Part shown: positions 1 to 7,630 of the stretch, piece by piece | Layout of the letters: each line of letters opens with the position of its first letter | Numbering within the stretch: the stretch's first letter is position 1 | From: Dehalococcoidia bacterium | GTDB taxonomy: Bacteria > Chloroflexota > Dehalococcoidia > GIF9 > UBA5629 | Assembly: GCA_016783155.1 (NCBI GenBank) | Contig: JADHXB010000006.1 | Coordinates: forward strand, 1-35,911 | Direction: 5' to 3' | DNA: 35,911 nucleotides | Notes under the pieces: generated by a model | What the model was told of the DNA's origin: nothing | Database searches by the model: none | What the model saw: the letters and a program-made list of their open reading frames with translations, nothing else | Position numbers and translations under genes: made by a program

Positions 1-2903
1 AGACCAGCTGAGCGGCGCATGGTCTGTAAACGCCGTACCACCTCGCGAGCGATTCCTTCAGCCTCCAACTCTGGCGATAATTCAGTAGCTACCGCGACCC
101 AGTAGTCACCCTCAGCAGCAGAAGCATAACCGGGGTCATCGCTAACCTCTTCCCCTTCACGGAATTCTACTTCCTTAACATTAACTTCGTCTAATATCTG
201 ATAGGTTAGCCTTTGCAAAGCCTTCTTTTCGCCGGCTGACCTTACCTTGACCAATGCCCTGGACAGTGGCTGGCGCACTTTTATGCCGGCTTTAGCTCTA
301 GCGGCACGCCCAAGGCTGCACACCGTCATAGCCAGACGGGTGGCTTCAACCAGTTCCGCGTCTATTTGAGTTCGATCCGGAACAGGAAAATCAGCCAGAT
401 GTACGCTTTCCACAGCTTTGGAATCAACAGAGCACACCAGATTCCGGTACATCTCTTCGGCAACAAAGGGCGTAAAAGGAGCTAGAAGCTTGGACAAGGT
501 AACAAGACAACCGTACAGCGTGGTATAAGCTGCCAGTTTGTCAGCATCGCTCTGGCTTTTCCAGAAACGGCGACGGCTACGCCTGACATACCAGTTGGAA
601 AGCTCATCTACAAAAGTCTCGACCTTCCGTCCTGCTGATGTAGGGTCATAATTGCTCAGAGCTTCATCTACATCAGCTACAAGCTGGTTCAGCCTGGAAA
701 GAATCCATCTATCCAAGTCGGAAAGCAATGGTGTGCCTGCTGATTTGGGGTCAAAGCAGTCAATATTGGCATAGATGACAAAAAAGGAATATATATTCCA
801 CAGGGTAAGCAGGAAATTGCGCAACACCTCAGCCACAGCGTCACTAGAAAAGCGGCGGACATTGCCAGCCGGGGCAGCCGTAAATAGATACCAGCGTAAA
901 GCATCAGCGCCGTAGCTATCAAGTACCGACCATGGGTCAACCACATTGCCCCTGGCCTTGCTCATCTTCTCACCTTCGGCATCCAGGATATGCCCCAGGC
1001 AGATGACGTTCTTAAAGCAAGGGCGGTCAAAAAGCAGGGTGGATATGGCATGCAAGCTGTAAAACCATCCGCGGGTCTGGTCAACTGCCTCAGAAATGTA
1101 GTCTGCAGAGAAACTCCGATTAAAAGCATCTTCGTTCTCAAATGGATAATGCCACTGGGCAAAAGGCATGGCCCCTGAGTCAAACCAGCAATCAATCACC
1201 TCAGTCTGCCGCTTCATCCTACCGCCACACTTTGAACAAGCAAAAGTAATGTCATCAACAAAAGGACGGTGCAAGTCCAGCGGCTCAACCAGCCCTTCGA
1301 GATTTGGCTTTGCTTTCAAGTCAGCGAGGCTACCGACGCATTCATAGCTGCTACAGTTTGAGCAACTCCAGATATTCAGCGGCGTACCCCAATAGCGCTC
1401 TCGGGAGAAAGCCCAGTCAACATTGTTCTCCAGCCAGTTACCAAAACGACCGTACTTTATATGCTCTGGATACCAGTTGATTTCGGCATTTCCAGAAATA
1501 AGCGCTTCTTTCTTAAGCGATGTCCTGATATACCAGGTTCTTTTGGCATAGTAGAGAAGTGGCGTTTCGCAACGCCAGCAAAACGGGTAAGTGTGGACTA
1601 TCCGCTCGCTGCGGTAGAGCAAGCTCGGTTCCCTTTCCTTGAGGTCTTCGAGAATAAGAGGGTCAGCTTCCTTGACAAACTTACCGGCAAAACGAGGATA
1701 AGTGCCGGTCATCTTGCCATCTAAATCTACAGGCTGGACAAAATCCAGCTCCTCACTTTTAAAAGCCTCAAAATCCACTTCACCGAAAGCCGGAGCAATA
1801 TGAACGATGCCCGTGCCTTCCTCCATAGACACGAAGTCAGTAGCAATTACACGGTAAACCAAGTCTTCTTTTGACTCCTGAACCTCAAACGCCGTGGTGA
1901 TACGTGTTACATCAGAGCTGATATAAGTTTGAGGCCGCCTTCTCTCTACTCCATTTTTATGAGGATTAAACAAAGGTTGGTACGTAGCATTTACAAGTTC
2001 ACTGCCCTTTAGTGTTTCTACTACCTTGTAACTACTCAGCCCAACATATTCAAGCAATGCTTTAGCGAGAATAAGATGCTCATTCTCCAACTCTACAACA
2101 GCATATTCAGCATCAGGAGCTACTGCTAAGGCAGTATTACCCGGCAGAGTCCACGGAGTTGTTGTCCAAGCCAGGAAAAAGGCAGGCTTATGCGAGAAAA
2201 GCCCTCCAAGCTTAAATACTAGTTGACGGTCACTAATTTCAGACCGCACCAGTGATTTGCTATCTAGTTTAAACTTTATGTAAACCGAGGGGTCTTCGGC
2301 ATCATCTCTGTAGCCCAGAGCCACCTCGTGGGAGCTGAGAGAGGTGCCGCACCGCGGGCAATGTGGAGTAACCTTATAGCCCTGATAAATCAAACCCTTG
2401 TCCCACAATTGTTTCAGCGCCCACCAGCAAGACTCAATATAGCTATCTTCGAGAGTCCTATAGGCATGTTCTAAATCCAGCCAGAAGCCAATGCGCTCAG
2501 TCATAGCTTCCCATTCCTTAAGATAACCGAACACACTCTCCCGACAATGGGCATTGAATTTAGCCACCCCATACTCCTCAATCTGAGCCTTGCCAGTGAA
2601 ACCCAGCATCTTCTCAACCTCCAGCTCCACCGGAAGTCCATGAGTGTCCCAACCTCCTTTACGTGGAGCATAATAGCCTTTCATCGTCTTGTATCTGGGG
2701 ATGACATCCTTAAAAACTCGCGACAGCACATGATGAATTCCGGGGCTACCATTGGCTGTAGGCGGTCCTTCATAGAGGGTAAATTGTGTGGCACCAAACC
2801 GAGTCTCGAGGCTTTTTTCGAAGATTTGGTGTTCTTTCCAGAAACTGAGGAGATTTTTTTCTAGCTGAGGAAAATTAACTTTGCTGCTTACCGGTCGGAA
2901 CAT
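1..2903 (-). CDS. ileS: Isoleucyl-tRNA synthetase, C-terminus beyond window
   Basis: Class I aminoacyl-tRNA synthetase that charges tRNA-Ile with isoleucine in the cytoplasm. The ATG at 2903 lies 2 nt after the jag stop, and 967 codons are present before the left window edge; full-length relatives are somewhat above 1,000 residues. Visible parts are the N-terminal signature region (TANGSPGIHHVLSR, residues 49-62), a CPRC pair, CP1 editing-domain sequence, a second CxxC pair, WFDSGAMPFAQWHYP, and the KMSKS-type loop EKMSKARGN (K646-A650), followed by an anticodon-binding domain. The class signature HXGH reads GIHH (G55-H58), a variant found in some IleRS2-type enzymes. It is the last visible gene of the rpsF operon. 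The identity is certain; the start is well supported. Confidence 0.97.
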   Translation of the reverse strand, partial: MFRPVSSKVNFPQLEKNLLSFWKEHQIFEKSLETRFGATQFTLYEGPPTANGSPGIHHVLSRVFKDVIPRYKTMKGYYAPRKGGWDTHGLPVELEVEKMLGFTGKAQIEEYGVAKFNAHCRESVFGYLKEWEAMTERIGFWLDLEHAYRTLEDSYIESCWWALKQLWDKGLIYQGYKVTPHCPRCGTSLSSHEVALGYRDDAEDPSVYIKFKLDSKSLVRSEISDRQLVFKLGGLFSHKPAFFLAWTTTPWTLPGNTALAVAPDAEYAVVELENEHLILAKALLEYVGLSSYKVVETLKGSELVNATYQPLFNPHKNGVERRRPQTYISSDVTRITTAFEVQESKEDLVYRVIATDFVSMEEGTGIVHIAPAFGEVDFEAFKSEELDFVQPVDLDGKMTGTYPRFAGKFVKEADPLILEDLKEREPSLLYRSERIVHTYPFCWRCETPLLYYAKRTWYIRTSLKKEALISGNAEINWYPEHIKYGRFGNWLENNVDWAFSRERYWGTPLNIWSCSNCSSYECVGSLADLKAKPNLEGLVEPLDLHRPFVDDITFACSKCGGRMKRQTEVIDCWFDSGAMPFAQWHYPFENEDAFNRSFSADYISEAVDQTRGWFYSLHAISTLLFDRPCFKNVICLGHILDAEGEKMSKARGNVVDPWSVLDSYGADALRWYLFTAAPAGNVRRFSSDAVAEVLRNFLLTLWNIYSFFVIYANIDCFDPKSAGTPLLSDLDRWILSRLNQLVADVDEALSNYDPTSAGRKVETFVDELSNWYVRRSRRRFWKSQSDADKLAAYTTLYGCLVTLSKLLAPFTPFVAEEMYRNLVCSVDSKAVESVHLADFPVPDRTQIDAELVEATRLAMTVCSLGRAARAKAGIKVRQPLSRALVKVRSAGEKKALQRLTYQILDEVNVKEVEFREGEEVSDDPGYASAAEGDYWVAVATELSPELEAEGIAREVVRRLQTMRRSAG

Positions 2904-2905
2904 GC

Positions 2906-3571
2906 TTAATGCTTCTTCAATAGAATAGCTACTTTTCGCATTTCGCCTTCACCCATGCTCTGGGTGGTGACATCCGGATGGTCAGCCAAAGCTAAATGAA
3001 TAATCCGACGCTCATCTGCAGGCATAGGCTCAAGCATTATCAAACGTCGGTTCCTTTGCACCTGCTCTGCCAAACGCAGAGCCAAGCTCTGCAATGATTC
3101 ATAACGGCGGTTTTTATAGCCAGCAACGTCAACATTTATCGGCACCCACATCTTCAACTTCTCGGCAACTATTAGCCTGACAACATACTGCAGAGAGACC
3201 AGAGTTTGACCACGGCGACCAATCAAGACACCAAGGTCATCGCCATCAATATTCAGAGTTACTGGCAATTCGCCGGTGGCTGATTGAGTCACAGAGACAT
3301 CGGCTGTTATTCTCATGGATTTAATAAGCGCCTCCGCGACTTCCTTGGCCACCTTAACTACATCACCCTTTTCACCCTTTTCAGCCTTTTCACCGGGCAC
3401 GGGTAGAAGTCTCACTTTTATTCTGGCTTCCGCAGCCCCCATCCCCAAGACCCCAGACCTGCCTTTCTTCAAGACTGTCACTTCCACCTGGTCTTCACTT
3501 GCACCCAATTGCTCCAGTGCTACCTGGGTGGCCTCATCAACCGTTTTTCCGCTTACTTCTAGCTCTTTCAT
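2906..3571 (-). CDS. jag: Jag/KhpB RNA-binding protein (Jag-N, KH, R3H)
   Basis: Single-stranded RNA-binding protein of the SpoIIIJ-associated Jag/KhpB family, normally encoded right after yidC. The 221 residues show the Jag N-terminal domain (start to about residue 55, with the GRSGVLGMGAAEARI turn), a KH domain with the loop IGRRGQTL (around 137-145), and a C-terminal R3H domain including EPMPADERRIIH. The start ATG overlaps the yidC stop by 4 nt (ATGA), implying translational coupling. A Glu/Lys-rich linker around residues 57-75 joins Jag-N to KH. The family affects cell envelope and division regulation in Gram-positive bacteria; the role here is inferred only from homology and position. 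Confidence 0.95.
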   Translation of the reverse strand: MKELEVSGKTVDEATQVALEQLGASEDQVEVTVLKKGRSGVLGMGAAEARIKVRLLPVPGEKAEKGEKGDVVKVAKEVAEALIKSMRITADVSVTQSATGELPVTLNIDGDDLGVLIGRRGQTLVSLQYVVRLIVAEKLKMWVPINVDVAGYKNRRYESLQSLALRLAEQVQRNRRLIMLEPMPADERRIIHLALADHPDVTTQSMGEGEMRKVAILLKKH

Positions 3572-4449
3572 CTCCCAAAAAGACCTCTCCTCTTCTTCTC
3601 CTCAGATGATGCCTGCTTTATCGTCTTAGACTGCTCAGCTGCCCGTTTCAAGACCTTCGACTGTTGCTCTGCAGGTATAGGTTTTTGGGCTAGAGATGTC
3701 TTTTGAGATGGCGCCTGCTTTGGTACAGACGGAGTCCTCAAATAGCCCCAGCCACCACTAACAAAATACTGGATTATGATCCCAAGTATATTTGAAACCG
3801 TCCAGTACAGAGCCAGGCCACTGGGGAAGGACAAGGTGAAAAATCCGAACATTAGTGGCATCATCATTGTAGTCATGCTGGTCATAGACTTCTGCCTTGG
3901 GTCAGCTGAAGGTGGCGTCACCATCTTTTGCTGCACCCACATAGTGCCACCCACCAGTATAGCCAGGATTAGATTAGGGTCTGGCCGCGACAGTCGAAGC
4001 CAGAGGAAATGCTCATTTAACGGCACTGCCTGACCAACCGCCGCCCAGGAGTAAAGATGCTGTGACAAATTCAGCAAGTTCTCCGGCGTAGCCGCCAATG
4101 CCTGCATAATAGACTGGTACAGGGCAATCCATATAGGCAACTGGATAAGCATAGGCCAAAGACAGCCAAGGGGATTTATCCCGGCTTCCTTATACAGCTT
4201 CATCGTCTCCTGCTGCAGTTTCTCTTTGCTTTTGGCGTATTTCTTCTGGAGCTCTTGAATTCTCGGCTGCAGCGACTGCATGGCTTTAGTAGATTGAGTC
4301 TGCCTTACTGTAAGCGGAAACAATATCAGTCGGACAATAACAGTAAGAACGATGATTGCTAATCCGAAGTTGCCACCCAACACAGTACACATAGCAATCA
4401 AGCTATTGAGTACCGGCTCAAGGATAATAGTATTCCACAGTTCAGCCAT
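3568..4449 (-). CDS. yidC: Membrane protein insertase YidC/Oxa1
   Basis: Inserts and folds proteins in the cytoplasmic membrane, alone or with SecYEG. At 293 aa it is the short, Gram-positive-type form without the large periplasmic domain of proteobacterial YidC. The first core helix carries the groove arginine (R40 in VIVRLILFPL). A charged cytoplasmic hairpin follows (QSTKAMQSLQPRIQELQKKY), then further helices with NPLGCLWPMLIQLPIWIALY and FPSGLALYWTVSNILGIIIQ. The tail from about residue 245 is basic (ending KKRRGLFGR), typical of YidC that binds ribosomes. It lies 8 nt after the beta-propeller gene and overlaps jag. Confidence 0.97.
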   Translation of the reverse strand: MAELWNTIILEPVLNSLIAMCTVLGGNFGLAIIVLTVIVRLILFPLTVRQTQSTKAMQSLQPRIQELQKKYAKSKEKLQQETMKLYKEAGINPLGCLWPMLIQLPIWIALYQSIMQALAATPENLLNLSQHLYSWAAVGQAVPLNEHFLWLRLSRPDPNLILAILVGGTMWVQQKMVTPPSADPRQKSMTSMTTMMMPLMFGFFTLSFPSGLALYWTVSNILGIIIQYFVSGGWGYLRTPSVPKQAPSQKTSLAQKPIPAEQQSKVLKRAAEQSKTIKQASSEEKKRRGLFGR

Positions 4450-4457
4450 AGTTAACT

Positions 4458-5696
4458 CTACTCAATTTCAGAATAACAAAAGCTCCAGACCTTCTCCCCG
4501 CTTTGCACATCTATACAATAGACACAGCGATTACTAGCATGGACATAAACCATGTTTCCTTCGGCATAAAGGGGAGCCTTTACCGGAACCTTTACCGAGG
4601 CGTCGACAGGCACAGGATCATGCTCCGGCTTTCCGCTGTCAGCCTTTAGCATGTACACCATCCCTGATTCTGAGGCTACTACAAGAATATTATCTACCAG
4701 CACCGGTGTTGACGCAATCGGGCCATCAGCAGTAAATTGCCACAGCTCCTCACCTGTACTAGCACTCAGGGCATATATTTTATTGTCTAGGCAACCAGCA
4801 TAAACCACACCATCCTTAACTACCGGAGTCGACCAGAACCAATTATCTCCGCCAAACGTCCACTTCACATCACCATTGGTAACATCAACAGCGTAAAGCT
4901 GATTGTCGAAAGCGCCGAAAAAGACATCATCTCCAGCAACTGCAGGGGACGAGGCAGCGGCTGCTGGTAATTCAATCTCCCATATAAGACTACCATCTAT
5001 TCTAGACAGGGCAAAAAACTTATGCGCATAGTTACTAATATAGACAACATTGTCTTTAATTGCTGGAGATGTCCATATTTTACCCTCAGTATCAAATGGT
5101 TGCTTCCATTTGTTACTCTCTCCATAAACCACGCCTAGCGCATAGACTTCACCTTCAGAGGTGCCCACATAGAGAGTATCCTCGACCACTACCGGGCTGC
5201 CAACAATAGCACCTATTGATTGAACACCACTCGGATAAGCCCACTCACCCTTTGACCGCAGTGGGACACCTTCCGCGTAACCGGGAGCCAGCCTATTTAT
5301 GGCCATCAGCTTGCCGCTGTCACCGGCATAGGTGCCAACACAAACCAAGTCTCCAATCACCACTGGTGTAGCATAGATACCTGCCCTCGGTGATGCTGGA
5401 ACGCAAGCGGGACCGCATATTGCCCCCGGAGACCCCGCAGTGGGAATGGGCAAGACCCATTCACCTTCACTTGGGAAAGGCAACCCCTGACTCCGAGCCG
5501 AAGGATCTATTGCCAACACTCTGCTATCCATCGACCCAAAATAAAGAATGCCATCATCACCGGCAAATCCAGACCATCCTTGGTGCGCTGGCCCACCACA
5601 GCCAATAGCGATTAGACCTAGCATAATAACGGAGAGTATCAGACTTAATACCTTCCTTATTTTGATTGTAAAGAAACCGGTCACATCGTTCACCAT
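4458..5696 (-). CDS. PQQ-like beta-propeller lipoprotein (BamB-like fold)
   Basis: Secreted, probably lipid-anchored beta-propeller of 412 aa. The N-terminus has a basic stretch (IKIRKV), a hydrophobic helix (LSLILSVIMLGLIAI) and a Cys in AIGCGG that fits a lipobox. The rest consists of repeated blades with the PQQ/BamB signature, e.g. GVVYAGCLDNKIYALSAST followed by GEELWQF, and GDVFFGAFDNQLYAVDVTNG with GDVKWTF. I chose the ATG at 5696; the frame is open to a TTG at 5705, and no Shine-Dalgarno sequence is clear for either. It is embedded between yidD and yidC. No catalytic motif is visible. A scaffold or folding role at the membrane beside YidC is an inference from position only. Confidence 0.8.
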   Translation of the reverse strand: MVNDVTGFFTIKIRKVLSLILSVIMLGLIAIGCGGPAHQGWSGFAGDDGILYFGSMDSRVLAIDPSARSQGLPFPSEGEWVLPIPTAGSPGAICGPACVPASPRAGIYATPVVIGDLVCVGTYAGDSGKLMAINRLAPGYAEGVPLRSKGEWAYPSGVQSIGAIVGSPVVVEDTLYVGTSEGEVYALGVVYGESNKWKQPFDTEGKIWTSPAIKDNVVYISNYAHKFFALSRIDGSLIWEIELPAAAASSPAVAGDDVFFGAFDNQLYAVDVTNGDVKWTFGGDNWFWSTPVVKDGVVYAGCLDNKIYALSASTGEELWQFTADGPIASTPVLVDNILVVASESGMVYMLKADSGKPEHDPVPVDASVKVPVKAPLYAEGNMVYVHASNRCVYCIDVQSGEKVWSFCYSEIE

Positions 5697-5717
5697 TAAC
5701 AACAAAAACTAATAAAT

Positions 5718-5927
5718 TTATGGCACTGGGTCATAGCCACCGCTAGACCATGGGTGACAACGCGCTAAACGTCTAGTCGTCAGCCAGCTCCCTTTAAGAA
5801 ATCCGTGTCTCTCAATTGCCTCATAAGCATAATGAGAACACGTGGGAGCAAATCGGCAAGCAGGTGGAGTAACCCGTGATACCGTAGATTGATACAGCTT
5901 AATTAACTCCAACACGAAGCGTTTCAT
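5718..5927 (-). CDS. yidD: Membrane protein insertion efficiency factor YidD
   Basis: Small (69 aa) protein of the YidD/DUF37 family, thought to assist YidC-dependent membrane insertion. The family core is complete: [20 protein letters not shown], then [12 protein letters not shown], with a C-terminal [13 protein letters not shown]. The N-terminal LELIKLYQ helix is amphipathic, as expected for peripheral membrane attachment. The ATG at 5927 overlaps the end of rnpA by 29 nt in another frame, the usual rnpA-yidD arrangement. Identity is unambiguous. Confidence 0.96.
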   Translation of the reverse strand: MKRFVLELIKLYQSTVSRVTPPACRFAPTCSHYAYEAIERHGFLKGSWLTTRRLARCHPWSSGGYDPVP

Positions 5928-6258
5928 CTTTATCTGTTAAATGAGCTCGGAGTAGCAGCTTTTCCATCGACTTTTTGAGTTGATGATAGTCAGCAGCCGC
6001 TGCATTTGGCCGAGCAATAAACACTATATCCCATCCTGGTTTTACACTTGTTAAGCGAGCAATCTCTTTCAGCAAACGCCGCACTCTATTACGAACCACC
6101 GCCTTGCCGACCTCCTTAGCTACCGAAAACCCATACCGGCTAAACTCAAGCTCGTTAGGTAATGCCTTTATAACTATGAGACTATCTACCCAAGCTTTAC
6201 CTGATTTATAAACAATCAAATACTGGGCTCTTTTTGTTAAAGCCCATTTTTTTGCCAT
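5899..6258 (-). CDS. rnpA: Ribonuclease P protein component
   Basis: Protein subunit of RNase P, which cleaves the 5' leader of pre-tRNAs together with the RNA subunit (not in this window). The 119 residues show the family core [20 protein letters not shown], whose RNRVRR motif contacts RNA, and the following [11 protein letters not shown] strand. The N-terminus ([20 protein letters not shown]) is a divergent form of the usual start. The ATG lies 4 nt after the rpmH stop. The C-terminus overlaps yidD by 29 nt. Only the rpmH-rnpA-yidD-yidC-jag order is present; dnaA and dnaN are not alongside. Confidence 0.96.
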   Translation of the reverse strand: MAKKWALTKRAQYLIVYKSGKAWVDSLIVIKALPNELEFSRYGFSVAKEVGKAVVRNRVRRLLKEIARLTSVKPGWDIVFIARPNAAAADYHQLKKSMEKLLLRAHLTDKDETLRVGVN

Positions 6259-6262
6259 GCTG

Positions 6263-6403
6263 CTAAACTGGCGTCAATTTCCATCGCCCCTTGAGCCGCC
6301 TTGATTTCAATACCTTCTGCCCTCCTCGGGTTGCCATCCTAGCCCGGAAGCCATGCTTACGCTTCCGTGATATTTTCTTAGGCTGATACGTTCTCTTAGG
6401 CAC
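6263..6403 (-). CDS. rpmH: Large ribosomal subunit protein bL34
   Basis: A 46-residue, very basic protein that matches bL34: [20 protein letters not shown], then [20 protein letters not shown] and the end KLTPV. It starts with GTG at 6403, supported by an AAGGA Shine-Dalgarno about 9 nt upstream, and overlaps the rpsR stop by 8 nt. It sits directly before rnpA, the conserved order. bL34 lies at the peptidyl-transferase-proximal part of the 50S subunit. Confidence 0.97.
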   Translation of the reverse strand: MPKRTYQPKKISRKRKHGFRARMATRGGQKVLKSRRLKGRWKLTPV

Positions 6404-6716
6404 TTTGCTCTTCCTTGGAAGCTACAACTTTATTTTCAAAAACTCCCTTAGGACCAATATGATCCGGAGTATAAGGCAATAAAGCTAGGTAGCGAGCTCT
6501 CTTTATGGCTAATGCCACGCGTCGCTGGTGCTTGGCACAAACGCCCGTCCGACGGCGCGGCTCAATTCTAGCCCGGTCAGAAACATACCGCCGTAATCTT
6601 GAGATGTCCTTATAATCTATTTCAGCCCTGTCAGTGCAAAAAGGGCAGACTTTGGGCTTGAAAACAAAGCGACGTCCCTTTTCTCTTGTCTCTCTAATCC
6701 CCGCACCTTCCTCCAT
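6396..6716 (-). CDS. rpsR: Small ribosomal subunit protein bS18, zinc-binding form
   Basis: 30S platform protein that pairs with bS6. At 106 aa it is longer than the common ~75 aa form. The first ~20 residues are a charged extension, followed by a zinc-ligand pattern with C24-P-F-C27 and C60-A-K-H63, the C+ form of bS18. The core [19 protein letters not shown] and [19 protein letters not shown] is typical. The start ATG at 6716 is forced by an upstream in-frame TAG; an AAGGAGG lies farther away than usual (about 13 nt), while a GAGGAAGG lies inside the first codons. It overlaps rpmH. Confidence 0.96.
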   Translation of the reverse strand: MEEGAGIRETREKGRRFVFKPKVCPFCTDRAEIDYKDISRLRRYVSDRARIEPRRRTGVCAKHQRRVALAIKRARYLALLPYTPDHIGPKGVFENKVVASKEEQSA

Positions 6717-6752
6717 GCTCTAATCTATGCCTCCTTCTTAAAAGATACACTA

Positions 6753-7187
6753 CTAAAAAGGTAAATCTTCAGGCGCTACCTCTTCTTCAGAAGCTTCCAC
6801 AGCAGCTTCAACAGTGGCTTCCACAGGAGCTTCCTCACCAGGGAGTGGGGCTACCGCCTGCCTATCAAGGAACAGCACTCTATTAGCTATCACCTCAACG
6901 GTGACACGTTTCTGACCGTCCCGCCCTTCCCAGGAACGAGTCTGTAAACTGCCTTCAACGTAAACTCGCTGTCCTTTAGTCAAAAACTGATTGCAACTCT
7001 CAGCCTGCTTCTTCCAAGCAACTACAGTAAACCACTCTGTCTCTTGCCTTCGCTCCCCTTCAGACGTCGTGTAAACTCGACTAGTCGCAACACGGAACGA
7101 AGTCACCGGGTTGCCACTCGGTGTGAAGCGCATCTCCGGATCAGTGCCCACGTTCCCAATAAGCATAACTCTGTTTAAACTCACCAT
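6753..7187 (-). CDS. ssb: Single-stranded DNA-binding protein
   Basis: Coats ssDNA during replication and repair and recruits partners through its acidic tip. The 144 residues start with SLNRVMLIGNVGTDPEMRFT of the OB fold, continue with FRVATSR and TEWFTVVAWKKQAE, and end in the conserved tip EEEVAPEDLPF that binds DnaG, RecQ, PriA-type partners. The linker (about residues 112-136) is rich in Glu/Val/Ala instead of Gly/Gln. The ATG at 7187 is chosen because AAGGAGG lies 6 nt upstream; a TTG two codons earlier is open but badly spaced. It sits between rpsF and rpsR, the conserved bacterial order. Confidence 0.97.
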   Translation of the reverse strand: MVSLNRVMLIGNVGTDPEMRFTPSGNPVTSFRVATSRVYTTSEGERRQETEWFTVVAWKKQAESCNQFLTKGQRVYVEGSLQTRSWEGRDGQKRVTVEVIANRVLFLDRQAVAPLPGEEAPVEATVEAAVEASEEEVAPEDLPF

Positions 7188-7205
7188 AGCCAACCTCCTT
7201 ACACC

Positions 7206-7493
7206 TTAATCCGCCGATCTTATCAAGAGATGACGCAGAATCTTCCCGGAAAGCCGAAGACTCGCTTCTAGCTCCTTGGTCAAAGCTGGCTTCATTTTAA
7301 CCTTAGCCAACACATAATTCCCCTCCATAGACCGCTTTATAGGATAAGCCAACTTTCTTCTACCCCACTGATTTACCTCATCCACACTACCACCGACCTT
7401 ATTAACTAGCTCGCTCAGCTTGGTTATGAAGTCAGACATTTCCTCATCAATCACTTCCGGACTGATTATAAGCACCAGTTCATAACTAGACAT
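7206..7493 (-). CDS. rpsF: Small ribosomal subunit protein bS6
   Basis: 30S platform protein, partner of bS18. The 95 residues fit bS6: SSYELVLIISPEVIDEEMSD, then the WGRRKLAYPIKRSMEGNYVL core that contacts bS18. I chose the ATG at 7493, with GAGG 9 nt upstream, over a GTG at 7502 whose Shine-Dalgarno would be too close. It is the first gene of the long minus-strand operon. The predicted leader is only about 26 nt, too short for the structured S6:S18-binding leader known in many bacteria, so that autoregulatory element appears absent. Confidence 0.97.
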   Translation of the reverse strand: MSSYELVLIISPEVIDEEMSDFITKLSELVNKVGGSVDEVNQWGRRKLAYPIKRSMEGNYVLAKVKMKPALTKELEASLRLSGKILRHLLIRSAD

Positions 7494-7525
7494 TCGTATC
7501 ACCCTCGAAATTCAAAAGTTGACAC

Positions 7526-7555
7526 ATTATAGCATATCAAGGAAAATAGCCACAA
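7526..7555 (-). promoter_or_regulatory. Promoter of the rpsF-to-ileS operon
   Basis: On the minus strand TTGTGG (7550-7555) is followed after 18 nt by a perfect TATAAT (7526-7531), preceded by TG at the extended -10 position (TGCTATAAT). The predicted start near 7519 leaves a 26 nt leader before the rpsF ATG. It is the only strong sigma-70-type promoter seen for this ten-gene block. Confidence 0.75.
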
Positions 7556-7580
7556 GCCTACGAGCAAAGCTAGCCGCCCC

Positions 7581-7609
7581 TTGCATTTTATTCGCTTCTG
7601 GCTTATATT
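7581..7609 (+). promoter_or_regulatory. Promoter of ychF
   Basis: TTGCAT (7581-7586), an exact 17 nt spacer, then TATATT (7604-7609). The predicted start near 7616 gives a leader of about 15 nt that still contains AAGGA in front of the TTG start codon. It is divergent from the rpsF promoter, with about 25 bp between the two -35 elements. Confidence 0.7.
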
Positions 7610-7630
7610 TCTTACAAAAAGGAACCGTCT

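Noticed and set aside
3315-3629. Plus-strand open frame opposite jag and the yidC end.
   Set aside because: It is a low-complexity Ser/Thr/Pro-rich shadow of well-identified minus-strand genes.
7494-7520. S6:S18-binding leader RNA upstream of rpsF.
   Set aside because: The predicted leader is about 26 nt, with no hairpin resembling that element.
6263-7630. Possible oriC, because rpmH-rnpA often lies near dnaA.
   Set aside because: No dnaA, dnaN or clustered DnaA-box-like 9-mers were seen in the gaps here.
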